Source: an uncultured Eubacteriales bacterium (GTDB lineage: Bacteria; Bacillota; Clostridia; Christensenellales; Aristaeellaceae). From it: DNA of 64,000 bases. The position numbers and the translations under genes were made by a program. The stretch covers positions 1 to 64,000 of the forward strand of contig CADBEB010000010.1 of assembly GCA_902793605.1 (NCBI GenBank), in the 5' to 3' direction. The notes under the pieces were generated by a model, which saw only the letters and a list, made by a program, of their open reading frames with translations, was not told where the DNA came from and did not search any database. Below are positions 42,292-51,347 of the stretch, piece after piece. Numbering within the stretch: the first letter of the stretch is position 1; each line of letters begins with the position of its first letter.

Positions 42292-42909
42292 TCATTCCTC
42301 CACGTGGAACGCTTCATTGACGTCGATGAACCCGCGGGCCACCTGCCCGTCGATGTAGCACTCGATATACCACCAGTCATATCCCTCTTTGGCATAGTAG
42401 TTATACCGGCTGAGGACATGGAACGACTCTCCCGCCTCCATCAGGCCGATGGAATCGGTATGGCTGTAGGGGTTATCCGTCACATAGATCTCCGAATCCG
42501 CCACGCAGGGGATATAGCCGAAGTGCGCGCTCATGGAGGACCGGAAGCCCTTGACGAATTTCGGCGGGATATAGCCGACGCGCCAGCCGGTCTTGATCTG
42601 ATAGCGCACCAGCAGCCAGCCGTCGACCCAGCCGGCATCGTCCACTTCGTAACCGTCGGTCGCGACGCTGGCTCTGCCGTTGGCGCTGCGGAAGGCGGCC
42701 TCGGACGGCGCCGTATAGACCGGGCAGCTGCCGTAGCCGATCCCGTACTTATGCTTTTCAAACTTGAACGGCGGCAGGTCATCCAGGTTCCTCGTCGAGG
42801 CGAGGTTCCGGAGATTCTTCGTCGACGACGCGGCGCAGGCGGACGACACCAGCAGCACGCACATCACCGCGAGCACCAGCGCCGCCAGGATCCTCTTATG
42901 GTTCTTCAT
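42292..42909 (-). CDS. Secreted protein with SH3-like domains
   Basis: A 205-residue exported protein, signal peptide ending near ACAAS. Residues 55-115 (YGSCPVYTAPSEAAFRSANG, GWLLVRYQIKTGWRVGYIPP) and 140-200 (SEIYVTDNPYSHTDSIGLME, GYDWWYIECYIDGQVARGFID) each look like a diverged bacterial SH3 module. The ligand is unknown. The gene carries an extended -10 (TGCTATAAT, minus strand, -10 hexamer at 42972-42977) and ends in a UUCG terminator. Confidence 0.7.
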   Translation of the reverse strand: MKNHKRILAALVLAVMCVLLVSSACAASSTKNLRNLASTRNLDDLPPFKFEKHKYGIGYGSCPVYTAPSEAAFRSANGRASVATDGYEVDDAGWVDGWLLVRYQIKTGWRVGYIPPKFVKGFRSSMSAHFGYIPCVADSEIYVTDNPYSHTDSIGLMEAGESFHVLSRYNYYAKEGYDWWYIECYIDGQVARGFIDVNEAFHVEE

Positions 42910-43093
42910 TTTTTCATGACCTCTCTTTCCAATTCTGATACTGTCCGGATATGAAGCATCTTTTTTTTGCCATTATAGCATACTTTTTCCGCTTTTGTCC
43001 CGAAAACAGATAAAAAACGGCCCTGCCCCGGAAAATCTGATAATATAGTTGAAGCAGCAACCCGTTCCGACCGATCAGAAAGGAAGCATGACC

Positions 43094-44365
43094 ATGGCCC
43101 GAATCGAAACCATCTGCGTACAGGCCGGCTACAGCCCGAAGAACGGCGAACCCCGCCAGATCCCGATCATCCAGAGCACGACCTTCAAATACGACACCAG
43201 CGAGGACATGGGCAAGCTCTTCGACCTGGAGGCCGAAGGCTATTTCTACTCCCGCCTGCAGAACCCGACCTGCGACACCGTCGCCGCCCGGATCTGCGCC
43301 CTGGAGGGCGGCACCGCCGCGATGCTCACCTCCTCCGGCCAGGCGGCCAACTTCTACGCCGTCTTCAACATCGCCGGCGCCGGGGACCACGTAGTCGCCT
43401 GCTCCGCGATCTACGGCGGGACCTACAACCTCTTCGCCGTCACGATGAAAAGGATGGGCATCGACTTCACCTTCGTCTCCCCGGACTGCACGGACGAGGA
43501 GCTTGACGCCGCCTTCCGGCCGAACACGAAGGCCCTCTTCGGCGAGACGATCGCCAACCCGGCCCTGTGCGTGCTGGATATCGAGCAGTTCGCGAAGGCC
43601 GCCCACCGCCACGGCGTGCCCCTGATCGTGGACAACACCTTCGCCACGCCGGTCAACTGCCGGCCCTTCGAGTGGGGCGCGGACATCGTGACCCACTCCA
43701 CCACCAAGTACATGGACGGCCACGGCTCCGCCGTCGGCGGCTGCATCGTGGACAGCGGGAAGTTCGACTGGAACCGGTACGCGGACAAGTTCCCCGGCCT
43801 CACCACCCCGGATGAGAGCTACCACGGCATCACCTATACCGAGCGGTTCGGCCTCGCCGGCGCCTTCATCACCAAGGCGACCGCCCAGCTGATGCGCGAC
43901 TTCGGCTCCGTCCAGAGCCCGCAGAGCGCCTTCATCCTCGGCCTGGGCCTGGAGAGCCTGCACGTGCGCATGCAACGCCACTGCGCCAACGCGCAGAAGG
44001 TCGCCGAGTTCCTCGCCGGGCATGAGAAGATCGCCTGGGTCAGCTACTGCGGCCTGCCGGGCGACAAATACCACGAGCGGGCGAAGAAGTACCTGCCCAA
44101 CGGTTCCTGCGGCGTCGTCTCCTTCGGCGTGAAGGGCGGGCGCAAGGCCGCCGAAGCCTTCATGAAGAATCTGAAGGTCGCCGCCATCGAGACCCACGTG
44201 GCCGACGCGCGCACCTGCTGCCTGCATCCCGCCTCCGCCACCCACCGCCAGATGAACGACGAGGAGCTCCTCGCCGCCGGCGTCTCCCCGGACCTGGTCC
44301 GCCTCAGCGTCGGCCTCGAATCCGCCGACGACCTGATCGAGGACATCGCCCAGGCATTGGGCTGA
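43094..44365 (+). CDS. O-acetylhomoserine sulfhydrylase-type PLP enzyme
   Basis: A 423-residue Cys/Met-metabolism enzyme that would make homocysteine from O-acetylhomoserine and sulfide. I take ATG 43094, eight bases after AAAGGAAG; an earlier ATG at 43088 is too close. Features: IIQSTTFKYDTSEDM, YSRLQNPT, LTSSGQAANFYAVF (PLP phosphate loop), VDNTFATP (PLP Asp) and THSTTKYMDGHG with the Schiff-base Lys, then the long loop KFPGLTTPDESYHG that separates this group from cystathionine synthases. Single-gene unit. No riboswitch is visible in the short upstream gap. Confidence 0.9.
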   Translation: MARIETICVQAGYSPKNGEPRQIPIIQSTTFKYDTSEDMGKLFDLEAEGYFYSRLQNPTCDTVAARICALEGGTAAMLTSSGQAANFYAVFNIAGAGDHVVACSAIYGGTYNLFAVTMKRMGIDFTFVSPDCTDEELDAAFRPNTKALFGETIANPALCVLDIEQFAKAAHRHGVPLIVDNTFATPVNCRPFEWGADIVTHSTTKYMDGHGSAVGGCIVDSGKFDWNRYADKFPGLTTPDESYHGITYTERFGLAGAFITKATAQLMRDFGSVQSPQSAFILGLGLESLHVRMQRHCANAQKVAEFLAGHEKIAWVSYCGLPGDKYHERAKKYLPNGSCGVVSFGVKGGRKAAEAFMKNLKVAAIETHVADARTCCLHPASATHRQMNDEELLAAGVSPDLVRLSVGLESADDLIEDIAQALG

Positions 44366-44432
44366 GACGGCAGCAACCGCTTCACCTTCCGCAGCGGTAT
44401 CGGGATCTGACAAAAAAGATAAAGAAATTATA

Positions 44433-44483
44433 TTGACACTGTGTCAGCTTTGTGATAGAATGCACATTGTTGACACGGTGTCA
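44433..44483 (+). promoter_or_regulatory. Promoter with two palindromic operators for the TetR operon
   Basis: TTGACA (44433-44438), 17 bases, TAGAAT (44456-44461). Two near-identical palindromes TGACACTGTGTCA (44434-44446, overlapping the -35) and TGACACGGTGTCA (44471-44483, just downstream of the start site) are 37 bases apart. This is the classic layout for autorepression by the TetR protein encoded immediately downstream. Confidence 0.85.
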
Positions 44484-44508
44484 GTTTTGTTTTACGGAGG
44501 GATCGGCC

Positions 44509-45141
44509 ATGTCGAGAGGTTCACCGGCGCTGACGGCAGCGCGTAAGGAAGAGATTATTGAGGCCTGCGCGAGGCTTTATGAAACCATGAGCTTCAAGGA
44601 GATTACGATCAAGGAGATCGGCGCAGCCACCAGTTTTACCCGCACCTCGATCTATAATTACTTCGAGACGAAAGAAGAGATCTTCCTGGCGCTGCTGCAA
44701 AGGGAATATGAGCGGTGGGTGGACGCGATGAGCGCGGTAATGGCTGTGAAAGTCTCCATGCCCCGCGATGAGCTGGCCCGGACGCTGGCCCGCACGCTCA
44801 CGGACAGGCCGCGGCTGCTTCGGCTGCTGTCCATGAATCTTTACGATATGGAGGCCAATTCCCGCCCGGAGCGTCTGGCGGAGTTCAAGGTAGCCTACGG
44901 CGCGTCGCTTGATGCCGTCACCCGGATGGTCGAAAAGTACATCCCGGAGATGGGCGAAGCGGAACGGCAGCAGTTTCTGTATGCCTTCTTCCCGTTCATC
45001 TACGGTATTTATCCCTACACCAGCGTGACAGAGAAGCAGAAGGCGGCCATGGAGCAGGCGGGGATCCCCTATGTCTATCAGTCCGCCTATGACCTGACCT
45101 GTACCTGTCTGAAAAAACTGCTGAACACCGGGGAGGCTTAA
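44509..45141 (+). CDS. TetR-family transcriptional regulator
   Basis: The 210-residue regulator starts at ATG 44509, CGGAGG eight bases upstream. The N-terminal helix-turn-helix is TIKEIGAATSFTRTSIYNYF followed by ETKEEIFLALL, the TetR signature. The C-terminal ligand-binding domain is the usual all-helical type with many Met/Phe/Tyr residues. It is the first gene of a tight seven-gene operon and probably represses it from the two palindromes at 44434 and 44471. An electrophile, quinone or organic metal compound is a plausible inducer. Confidence 0.92.
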   Translation: MSRGSPALTAARKEEIIEACARLYETMSFKEITIKEIGAATSFTRTSIYNYFETKEEIFLALLQREYERWVDAMSAVMAVKVSMPRDELARTLARTLTDRPRLLRLLSMNLYDMEANSRPERLAEFKVAYGASLDAVTRMVEKYIPEMGEAERQQFLYAFFPFIYGIYPYTSVTEKQKAAMEQAGIPYVYQSAYDLTCTCLKKLLNTGEA

Positions 45142-45144
45142 TCC

Positions 45145-46182
45145 ATGAAATACACAAAACTTGGCAAATCCGATCTGACCGTTTCCCGCATCTGCATGGG
45201 CTGCATGGGCTTCGGCGACGCCGGGCAGGGACAGCATGCTTGGACGCTGGATGAGGAGCACTCCCGGGAAATCATCCGGCACGGGCTGGAATCGGGCATC
45301 AACTTCTACGACACGGCCATCGCCTACCAGAGCGGCACCAGCGAGCAGTATGTGGGCCGCGCCCTGCGGGATTTCGCGAAGCGGGACGAGGTCGTCGTGG
45401 CCACCAAATTTCTGCCCCGCACCCAGGACGAGATCGAAAGCGGCATCACAGGACAGCAGCACATCGAGCGCATGATCAACAGGAGCCTGCAGAATCTCGG
45501 CATGGATTATGTGGATCTTTATATCTATCATATGTGGGACTGGCAGACGCCCATTGAGGATATTCTGGATGGCCTGAACCGGGTCGTTCGGGCAGGCAAG
45601 GCGAGATACATCGGCATCTCCAACTGCTTTGCCTGGCAGCTGGCCAGGGCCAACGCCATCGCCGGGCGCGAAGGCTGGACAGAATTCATTTCTGTTCAGG
45701 GGCATTACAACCTGATCTTCCGGGAGGAGGAACGGGAAATGGTGCCCTACTGTCAGGAGGAAGGCATCGCCCTGACGCCTTACAGCGCCCTGGCGGCGGG
45801 CAGGCTGTCCCGCAAGCCCGGTGAAACCTCCGAGCGGCTGGAGAAGGACGCCTACGCCAGGTTCAAGTACGACGCCACCGCGCAGCAGGACGGGGTTATC
45901 ATCGAGCGGGTGGCGGAAATCGCGGAAAAGCGCGGCGTGACCATGACGGAGGTGTCCCTTGCCTGGCTGCTGACCAGGGTTGCTTCCCCGGTGGTCGGCG
46001 CAACGAAGCTCCGCCATGTGGACGGCGCCGCGAAAGCGACGGAGCTGGAACTGACGGAAGAAGAAATTGCCTGTCTGGAAGCGCCCTATGTGCCGCATCC
46101 GCTGGCGGGCGTGATGGCCCAGAACAAACCGGCGAACGCCAGGGAAAAACATGTCTGGTCTACAGGCAATCAGAGAATCTGA
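45145..46182 (+). CDS. Aldo/keto reductase
   Basis: A 345-residue NADPH-dependent reductase (TIM barrel). The catalytic tetrad is in NFYDTAIAYQSG (Asp, Tyr), VVATKFLPRT (Lys) and DLYIYHMWDWQTP (His). The cofactor-binding end has LAWLLTRVASPVVGATKLRHV. Family members of this length reduce small aldehydes, ketones or quinones. The gene starts three bases after the regulator stop. It is probably the cytoplasmic detoxifying arm of the operon. Confidence 0.92.
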   Translation: MKYTKLGKSDLTVSRICMGCMGFGDAGQGQHAWTLDEEHSREIIRHGLESGINFYDTAIAYQSGTSEQYVGRALRDFAKRDEVVVATKFLPRTQDEIESGITGQQHIERMINRSLQNLGMDYVDLYIYHMWDWQTPIEDILDGLNRVVRAGKARYIGISNCFAWQLARANAIAGREGWTEFISVQGHYNLIFREEEREMVPYCQEEGIALTPYSALAAGRLSRKPGETSERLEKDAYARFKYDATAQQDGVIIERVAEIAEKRGVTMTEVSLAWLLTRVASPVVGATKLRHVDGAAKATELELTEEEIACLEAPYVPHPLAGVMAQNKPANAREKHVWSTGNQRI

Positions 46183-46194
46183 AGGAGGATCAGC

Positions 46195-47187
46195 ATGAAG
46201 AGACTGCTCGCTGCCGCGTTGTTTCTCTGTCTGCTCTGCACCGCCGCCTTTGCGGATACGCTGGTCACCAACGGCGACGTCAGCCTGGACACCGGGTCCC
46301 TTCCGTACTGCACGGAGGACGAATCCGCGCCCGTGGTCTATTTCATCAGTGACATTTCTCCGGAAAGCCTCGTCGCAGCCTATCGGGCGCTGAGCATCGA
46401 ACTGCCGGGCAAAACAGGCGTGAAGATGTCCACCGGCGAGAGCACCCTCACCAATTATCTGCGGCCCGCTCTCATCGCCGATCTGATCCATCTGGTGAAC
46501 GGCACCATCGTGGAATGCAACACTGCCTACGGCGGCAGCCGCTCCTCCACCGCCATGCACCGGCAGCAGGCCAGGGACAATGGGCTGCTGGACGTGGCGG
46601 ATCTGGATATTCTGGATGAGGAAGGCAGCATGGAAATCCCCGTTGAAGGCGGCCTCCGCATTCCGGTGGACTATGTGGGCAGCCACTTTGCCAACTACGA
46701 TTCCTTCCTGGTGCTGACTCACTTCAAGGGGCATGCCATGGCGGGCTTTGGCGGGGCCATCAAGAATATCTCCATCGGCTTCGCCTCCTCCATGGGCAAG
46801 GTGTGGATCCACTCCGGCGGCACCAAAACCAGCGGCGGCATCTGGGGCGAGCAGGACCCCTTCCTGGAGGCCATGGCGGACGCGGCCAAGGGCGTGGATA
46901 CGTATATGGGCGGCAACATTGTCTACATCAGCGTGATGAACCGTCTGTCCGTGGACTGTGACTGCGACGGCAGTCCCGCGGAGCCGGACATGCACGACAT
47001 CGGCATTCTGGCCTCCACCGACCCGCTGGCCATCGACCAGGCCGCCATTGATCTGGTGTACGCGATGCCGGACAGCGGGAGCCTGATCCGCCGCATCGAG
47101 CGGCAGAACGGTCTGCACACGCTGGAGGCGGGCGAAGCCAACGGTCTGGGAAGCCGGACTTACCGTCTGGTCGTCCTCGTGAAATAA
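46195..47187 (+). CDS. Secreted DUF362-family protein without Fe-S domain
   Basis: A 330-residue protein with a signal peptide (KRLLAAALFLCLLCTAAFA). DUF362 core motifs are GKTGVKMSTGE, ALIADLIHLVNGTIVECNTAYGGSR, SFLVLTHFKGHAMAGFGGAIKNISIGFAS (split here), and DIGILASTDPLAIDQAAIDLVY. Most DUF362 proteins are cytoplasmic and carry a 4Fe-4S ferredoxin domain; this one has none, although a VDCDCDGS motif could bind a metal. It is exported, unlike most relatives. A redox or metal role in the envelope is plausible. Confidence 0.8.
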   Translation: MKRLLAAALFLCLLCTAAFADTLVTNGDVSLDTGSLPYCTEDESAPVVYFISDISPESLVAAYRALSIELPGKTGVKMSTGESTLTNYLRPALIADLIHLVNGTIVECNTAYGGSRSSTAMHRQQARDNGLLDVADLDILDEEGSMEIPVEGGLRIPVDYVGSHFANYDSFLVLTHFKGHAMAGFGGAIKNISIGFASSMGKVWIHSGGTKTSGGIWGEQDPFLEAMADAAKGVDTYMGGNIVYISVMNRLSVDCDCDGSPAEPDMHDIGILASTDPLAIDQAAIDLVYAMPDSGSLIRRIERQNGLHTLEAGEANGLGSRTYRLVVLVK

Positions 47188-47190
47188 GCC

Positions 47191-48096
47191 ATGTGGGAAT
47201 GGATTCAGAGAGAAGCCGTCTATCTGTGGTACTACCTGGACATCCAGATCCGGCAGATCGCGCCTTACTGGGCCCTGGGCATTGTGCTGGGCAGCGCGGT
47301 CTCCGTGTTCGGAAAGAAGTATATCCACGGTGCCTTCGCGAGGATCGGGCAGCGGAAAACGGGCTGGCTGGGCGTCATCCCGGCCAGTCTCCTGGGCATC
47401 GCGTCCCCGCTGTGCATGTACGGCACCATTCCCATCGCCGCCTCGTTCTCGGAGCAGGGCGTGAAGGACGATTACCTGGCCGCCTTCATGATGTCGAGCA
47501 TCCTGTTGAATCCGCAGTTGATCTTCTACAGCGGAGCGCTGGGACAGACGGCGCTGATCATTCGGTGCGTTTCCTGCTTCCTGTGCGGCTGCGCGGCGGG
47601 CTGGCTGATCCGCCGGTTCTGCAGCGGAAAAGGCAAAAGTTTCTTTGACTTTACCGGCTTCCATGAGGGAAAGAGCCGGGATACCGACCCCAATCTGCTG
47701 CTTCGGTTCCTCAAAAACATCTGTCGCAACATCAGGGCCACAGGCCCCATGTTCGCCCTGGGGATCCTGCTGACGGCGCTGTATCAGATTCATGTGCCCG
47801 GCGATTTTGTCAGCGGTCTCTTCGGCAAAAACAACGGTTTCGGCGTGCTGATGGCCGCGACCATCGGAGTACCGGTCTATATGTGCGGCGGAGGCACCAT
47901 TCCGCTGCTCATCGAATGGCTGGCGGACGGCATGAGCATGGGAAGTGCCGCGGCTTTCATGCTGACCGGCCCCGCCACCAAGATCACCAACCTGGGCGCA
48001 ATGAAGATCGTGCTCGGCTGGAGACGGTTTATCCTCTATCTGGCGTTCGTAATGCTGTTTTCACTGTGTACGGGACTGATTGTTGATTTATTTTGA
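47191..48096 (+). CDS. ArsP/PF03773-type membrane permease
   Basis: A 301-residue polytopic protein (about eight hydrophobic segments). Motifs: ASLLGIASPLCMYGTIPIAAS, where the Cys is at the position used by ArsP to bind trivalent organoarsenicals, and the second half GVPVYMCGGGTIPLLIEWLA, another Cys-Gly motif, followed by AFMLTGPATKITNLGA. Family members export organoarsenicals or other metal(loid)s. Here it sits in a redox operon under a TetR regulator; the substrate could be a metalloid or a thiol/quinone conjugate. Confidence 0.8.
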   Translation: MWEWIQREAVYLWYYLDIQIRQIAPYWALGIVLGSAVSVFGKKYIHGAFARIGQRKTGWLGVIPASLLGIASPLCMYGTIPIAASFSEQGVKDDYLAAFMMSSILLNPQLIFYSGALGQTALIIRCVSCFLCGCAAGWLIRRFCSGKGKSFFDFTGFHEGKSRDTDPNLLLRFLKNICRNIRATGPMFALGILLTALYQIHVPGDFVSGLFGKNNGFGVLMAATIGVPVYMCGGGTIPLLIEWLADGMSMGSAAAFMLTGPATKITNLGAMKIVLGWRRFILYLAFVMLFSLCTGLIVDLF

Positions 48097-48107
48097 AAAG
48101 GAGAGAA

Positions 48108-48707
48108 ATGAACATGCTGAAAAAAATCTTTACGATCCTCTTTGCTGTGATGCTGGCTGTTTCCTGTCTGTCGACGGCAGCTGCCGAAAAGAATGCTGCT
48201 CCAGAGCAGAATGCCGGACCCGCCGGCCACATCCTGGTTGTATACTTCTCCGCCACCGGTACCACCAGGGGCGTCGCGGAGAAACTGGCAGAGGGGCTGA
48301 GCGCCGATCTGTATGAGATCGTTCCTGAAGAGCCCTATACCGACGCGGATCTGAACTACAACGACAGCAAGAGCCGCACATCCATCGAAACCGACGATCC
48401 CGGCTGCCGCCCCGCCATCGCGGGCGAGCTGCCGGACCTGACGGGCTATGATACCGTCCTGATCGGCTATCCTATCTGGTGGGGCGATGTGCCGCGCATC
48501 GTATCGAACTTTGTGGAAAACGTGGATCTGACGGATAAGACTCTCGCGGTGTTCTTCACCTCCGGCAGTTCCGGTCTGGGCAGCAGCATGAAGCATCTTG
48601 AGGAGCAGGCCGCCGCAGGCACCTGGCTGGAGGGCAAGCGCTTCACGCCCCGCAGCACCGTGGAGGAGCTGCTTGCGTGGACGGCCTCTTTGGGGATTGA
48701 ACCCTGA
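48108..48707 (+). CDS. Exported flavodoxin
   Basis: A 199-residue protein with a signal peptide (LKKIFTILFAVMLAVSCLS, then AAAEK) and a complete flavodoxin domain: LVVYFSATGTTRGVAEKLAE (FMN phosphate loop), EIVPEEPYTDADLNYND, LIGYPIWWGDVPRIVSNFVE (flavin-contacting Trp) and FFTSGSSGLGSSM. AAAAGGAG is upstream; the start is ATG 48108 or 48114. Bacterial flavodoxins are normally cytoplasmic electron carriers, so the signal peptide is unusual. It is the partner of the fusion protein encoded next. Confidence 0.85.
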   Translation: MNMLKKIFTILFAVMLAVSCLSTAAAEKNAAPEQNAGPAGHILVVYFSATGTTRGVAEKLAEGLSADLYEIVPEEPYTDADLNYNDSKSRTSIETDDPGCRPAIAGELPDLTGYDTVLIGYPIWWGDVPRIVSNFVENVDLTDKTLAVFFTSGSSGLGSSMKHLEEQAAAGTWLEGKRFTPRSTVEELLAWTASLGIEP

Positions 48708-48721
48708 CAGAAGGAGGCATT

Positions 48722-50899
48722 ATGCGTTCAAAGCATTTCAAGCATATTGCAGATGTCCTGCTGGGTATCGGACTCCTGCTGCTGATGAGCTATCAGGTGA
48801 CAGGTGAAGCCGGGCACGAGTGGACGGGCATCGCCATGACGGTGCTGATGATCCTGCATCAGATCCTGAACCGGAAGTGGTACGCTGCACTCTTTAAGGG
48901 AAAGTACACGCCTCTCAGGATCGTGCAGACCCTGATCAACGCGGCCCTGGTGATCTGCTTTGTGCTGACGGCGCTGTGCGGCATCAACATGAGCGTGCAT
49001 GCCGTGCCCTTCCTTTCAGAATTCCTGCGGGCATCCCTGGGCCGGAGGCTGCACCTGACCCTGTCCCACTGGTGCTTTGTGCTGATGGGGCTGCACCTGG
49101 GCCTGCACATTCCCGCCATGCTGAACGGCATAAAGAGCCGAAATGTACAGCGTATTGGCTTTGGCTGTTCCATTCCCGCTGCCGGAGCCGGACTGTGGCT
49201 GTTCTTCAGGAACAACTACCCGAACTATCTGTTCTACCGGGTGCCCTTCGCTTTTATCGACTATGACAAAGCCGTCCCGATCGTGCTGCTGGAGGCTTTG
49301 CTGATCGCATTCTTCTGGGTATTCATCGGATCACGTCTTCCCGTGCTGCTGAACCGCAGGGCGGATCAGAACCGCAGGCTGGTTGCACTGATCGGCATTC
49401 TGCTTGCGGGGGTGATCGGCATGGGCCTGACCTTCGCTTTCCCGGCGGAAAACGGGGGCGGCTGGGCTGAAGAGGCGGCGCCCTGGGCCGCCGCGGGCAG
49501 CGAAGAAACCGCCGCGGAAGAAACGCCTGCCCCGGCTCCGGACACAGCGGCTCCCGCTGAGGAAAGTGAGAAAAAAACCGTGGAAGACGGTTTTGTGTGG
49601 ATCGAGGGCGGCACATTCCTCATGGGCAGCCCGGAAACGGAGAACTGGCGTATCGATGACGAAACCCGGCATGAGGTGACAGTGTCCGGCTTCCGGATGA
49701 GCCCCTATGAGGTCACGCAGGCTGAATACCAGCGCCTGATGGGCGTCAATCCCAGCAGCTTCACGGGTGAAAACCTGCCCGTGGAAGGCGTGAGCTGGCT
49801 GGACGCGGTGCGCTTCTGTAACGCCAGGAGCGCGGAAGCCGGCCTGACGCCCGCCTATGTGATCGACGGTGAAGCTGTCACCTGGGATCGCAGCGCGGAC
49901 GGCTATCGCCTCCCTACAGAAGCGGAATGGGAATATGCCTGCCGGGCAGGCACCACGACACCCTTCAATACAATTCATGCCACCAGCCCGGAGGAAGCCA
50001 ACTATTACGGCCATTATCCCTATGAAATCGAAGAGAATTACTTCGATGATTCCGTGCTGGAAACCCGCCCCGGGCGCTACCGGCAGACGACGGTGGATGT
50101 GACCAGCTTCGCGCCGAACCCCTGGGGCCTGTATAACATGCACGGCAACGTGAACGAATGGTGCTGGGATCTGTACGGAGCGTACGATCTGGCAAACACC
50201 GCCGATCCCACCGGCGCGGAGACCGGTACACGCCGGGTCTATCGCGGCGGCGGCTGGAACGATTTCGGCAAGAACCTTCGCAGCGCCTACCGCGCGGCGG
50301 GCGAGTTGAACATGGCCAGCTATAACCTGGGAATCCGCCTGGTGCGCAGCGCCGGACAGACGCTCTCCGGCACCGTCTTCACCAGCAGCGGGGCGGAAAG
50401 AACGCAGGCCTCCGGAAAAATGTTGATCGCATACTTCTCCTGGAGCGGCAATACACAGGGCATCGCTCAGGAGATCCGGCGTCAGACCGGCGCGGATATT
50501 TTTGAGATCGTGCCGGTTCCGGCCTATTCGGACGACTACAATACCGTTCTGATGGAGGCGCAGCGGGATCAGCACAATCAGGCGCGTCCGGCCATCGCCA
50601 ATCCGCCTGAAAGTATAGACGGGTACGATGTGATCCTGCTGGGGTATCCCAACTGGTGGGCCTCTGTCCCCATGCCGATTGCGACCTTCCTGGAATCCTA
50701 TGATTTCAGCGGAAAGACGATCCTGCCCTTCTGCTCCCATGGCGGCGGACGCTTCGGCCAGAGCCTGACAGCCATTGCCAAGCTGGCTCCGCAGGCTATT
50801 ATTGCTCCCGGCCTGTCAGTCCATTACTCCGGCGGATCAAGCCTGCCGGGAGATGTGCGGAACTGGCTGGAATCGCAGGGCATTCAGACAAATCCATAA
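48722..50899 (+). CDS. Triple fusion: DUF4405 membrane domain - FGE-like domain - flavodoxin
   Basis: A 725-residue single protein. Residues 1-245 form about seven hydrophobic segments of the DUF4405 type with many His (MILHQIL, LTLSHWCFVLMGLHLGLHIP) that could bind b-type haem. A Pro/Ala/Glu linker follows (about 255-288). Residues 290-555 are a formylglycine-generating-enzyme-like (sulfatase-modifying factor) domain: FVWIEGGTFLMGSPE, VTQAEYQRLMGVNPS, YRLPTEAEWEYACRAG, NVNEWCWDLYGA, RVYRGGGWNDFG; the catalytic Cys pair of true FGE is absent in the last block. Residues 565-725 are a flavodoxin (LIAYFSWSGNTQGIA, LLGYPNWWASVPMPIA). It could pass electrons between membrane haem and flavin. Confidence 0.88.
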   Translation: MRSKHFKHIADVLLGIGLLLLMSYQVTGEAGHEWTGIAMTVLMILHQILNRKWYAALFKGKYTPLRIVQTLINAALVICFVLTALCGINMSVHAVPFLSEFLRASLGRRLHLTLSHWCFVLMGLHLGLHIPAMLNGIKSRNVQRIGFGCSIPAAGAGLWLFFRNNYPNYLFYRVPFAFIDYDKAVPIVLLEALLIAFFWVFIGSRLPVLLNRRADQNRRLVALIGILLAGVIGMGLTFAFPAENGGGWAEEAAPWAAAGSEETAAEETPAPAPDTAAPAEESEKKTVEDGFVWIEGGTFLMGSPETENWRIDDETRHEVTVSGFRMSPYEVTQAEYQRLMGVNPSSFTGENLPVEGVSWLDAVRFCNARSAEAGLTPAYVIDGEAVTWDRSADGYRLPTEAEWEYACRAGTTTPFNTIHATSPEEANYYGHYPYEIEENYFDDSVLETRPGRYRQTTVDVTSFAPNPWGLYNMHGNVNEWCWDLYGAYDLANTADPTGAETGTRRVYRGGGWNDFGKNLRSAYRAAGELNMASYNLGIRLVRSAGQTLSGTVFTSSGAERTQASGKMLIAYFSWSGNTQGIAQEIRRQTGADIFEIVPVPAYSDDYNTVLMEAQRDQHNQARPAIANPPESIDGYDVILLGYPNWWASVPMPIATFLESYDFSGKTILPFCSHGGGRFGQSLTAIAKLAPQAIIAPGLSVHYSGGSSLPGDVRNWLESQGIQTNP

Positions 50900-50920
50900 A
50901 ACAGAAGGAGGGTTTTATTC

Positions 50921-51316
50921 ATGGCAAAGAAGCAAACTGCAGGAAGAGACAACCTGGGCAAACTGGCCCCCAAGTTTGCGGAGCTGAACGATGACGTTCT
51001 TTTCGGGGAGGTATGGTCCCGGGAAAAGGAGCTTTCTGCCCGCGACCGCAGCATGATCACAATCGCAGCGCTGTTTTCCGCCGGCCTGTATCCGCAGCTG
51101 AAAGCCCATCTTTCCATTGGCAAAGATCACGGCATCACGAAGCAGGAAGCGGTGGAGATCGTGACCCATCTGGCTTTCTACTGCGGCTGGCCCAAGGCCT
51201 GGAGCACGTTTCCGCTGATCCGGGAAGTGTACGGCGATGAGGACACTGAGCCGGACGGCGCACCTTCCGGCCTTTCGGTATCTCCGGCGGGTGAAAGGAA
51301 CCCCGACGGTCGGTAA
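50921..51316 (+). CDS. Carboxymuconolactone decarboxylase (CMD)-family protein
   Basis: A 131-residue cytoplasmic alpha-helical protein, last gene of the operon. The CMD core is LSARDRSMITIAALFSAGLYPQLKAHL and EAVEIVTHLAFYCGWPKAWSTF, but the AhpD-type CxxC redox pair is missing; a single Cys lies in YCGW. Members of this family accompany flavodoxins and reductases in many stress operons; they decarboxylate or reduce small molecules. AGAAGGAGGG precedes the start. A terminator follows at 51348. Confidence 0.85.
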   Translation: MAKKQTAGRDNLGKLAPKFAELNDDVLFGEVWSREKELSARDRSMITIAALFSAGLYPQLKAHLSIGKDHGITKQEAVEIVTHLAFYCGWPKAWSTFPLIREVYGDEDTEPDGAPSGLSVSPAGERNPDGR

Positions 51317-51347
51317 TGCGGAAAGCTGAAACAGTCCCGGCCTGAAT

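Noticed and set aside
42910..43093. SAM riboswitch or T-box before the sulfhydrylase gene
   Set aside because: The 184-base gap also holds the divergent promoter and shows no conserved SAM-box or T-box sequence.
44521..47793. 1090-codon open frame on the minus strand opposite the TetR operon
   Set aside because: It is antisense to four clear genes, has no ribosome binding site and translates to a low-complexity His/Gly/Arg-rich sequence typical of high-GC shadow frames.
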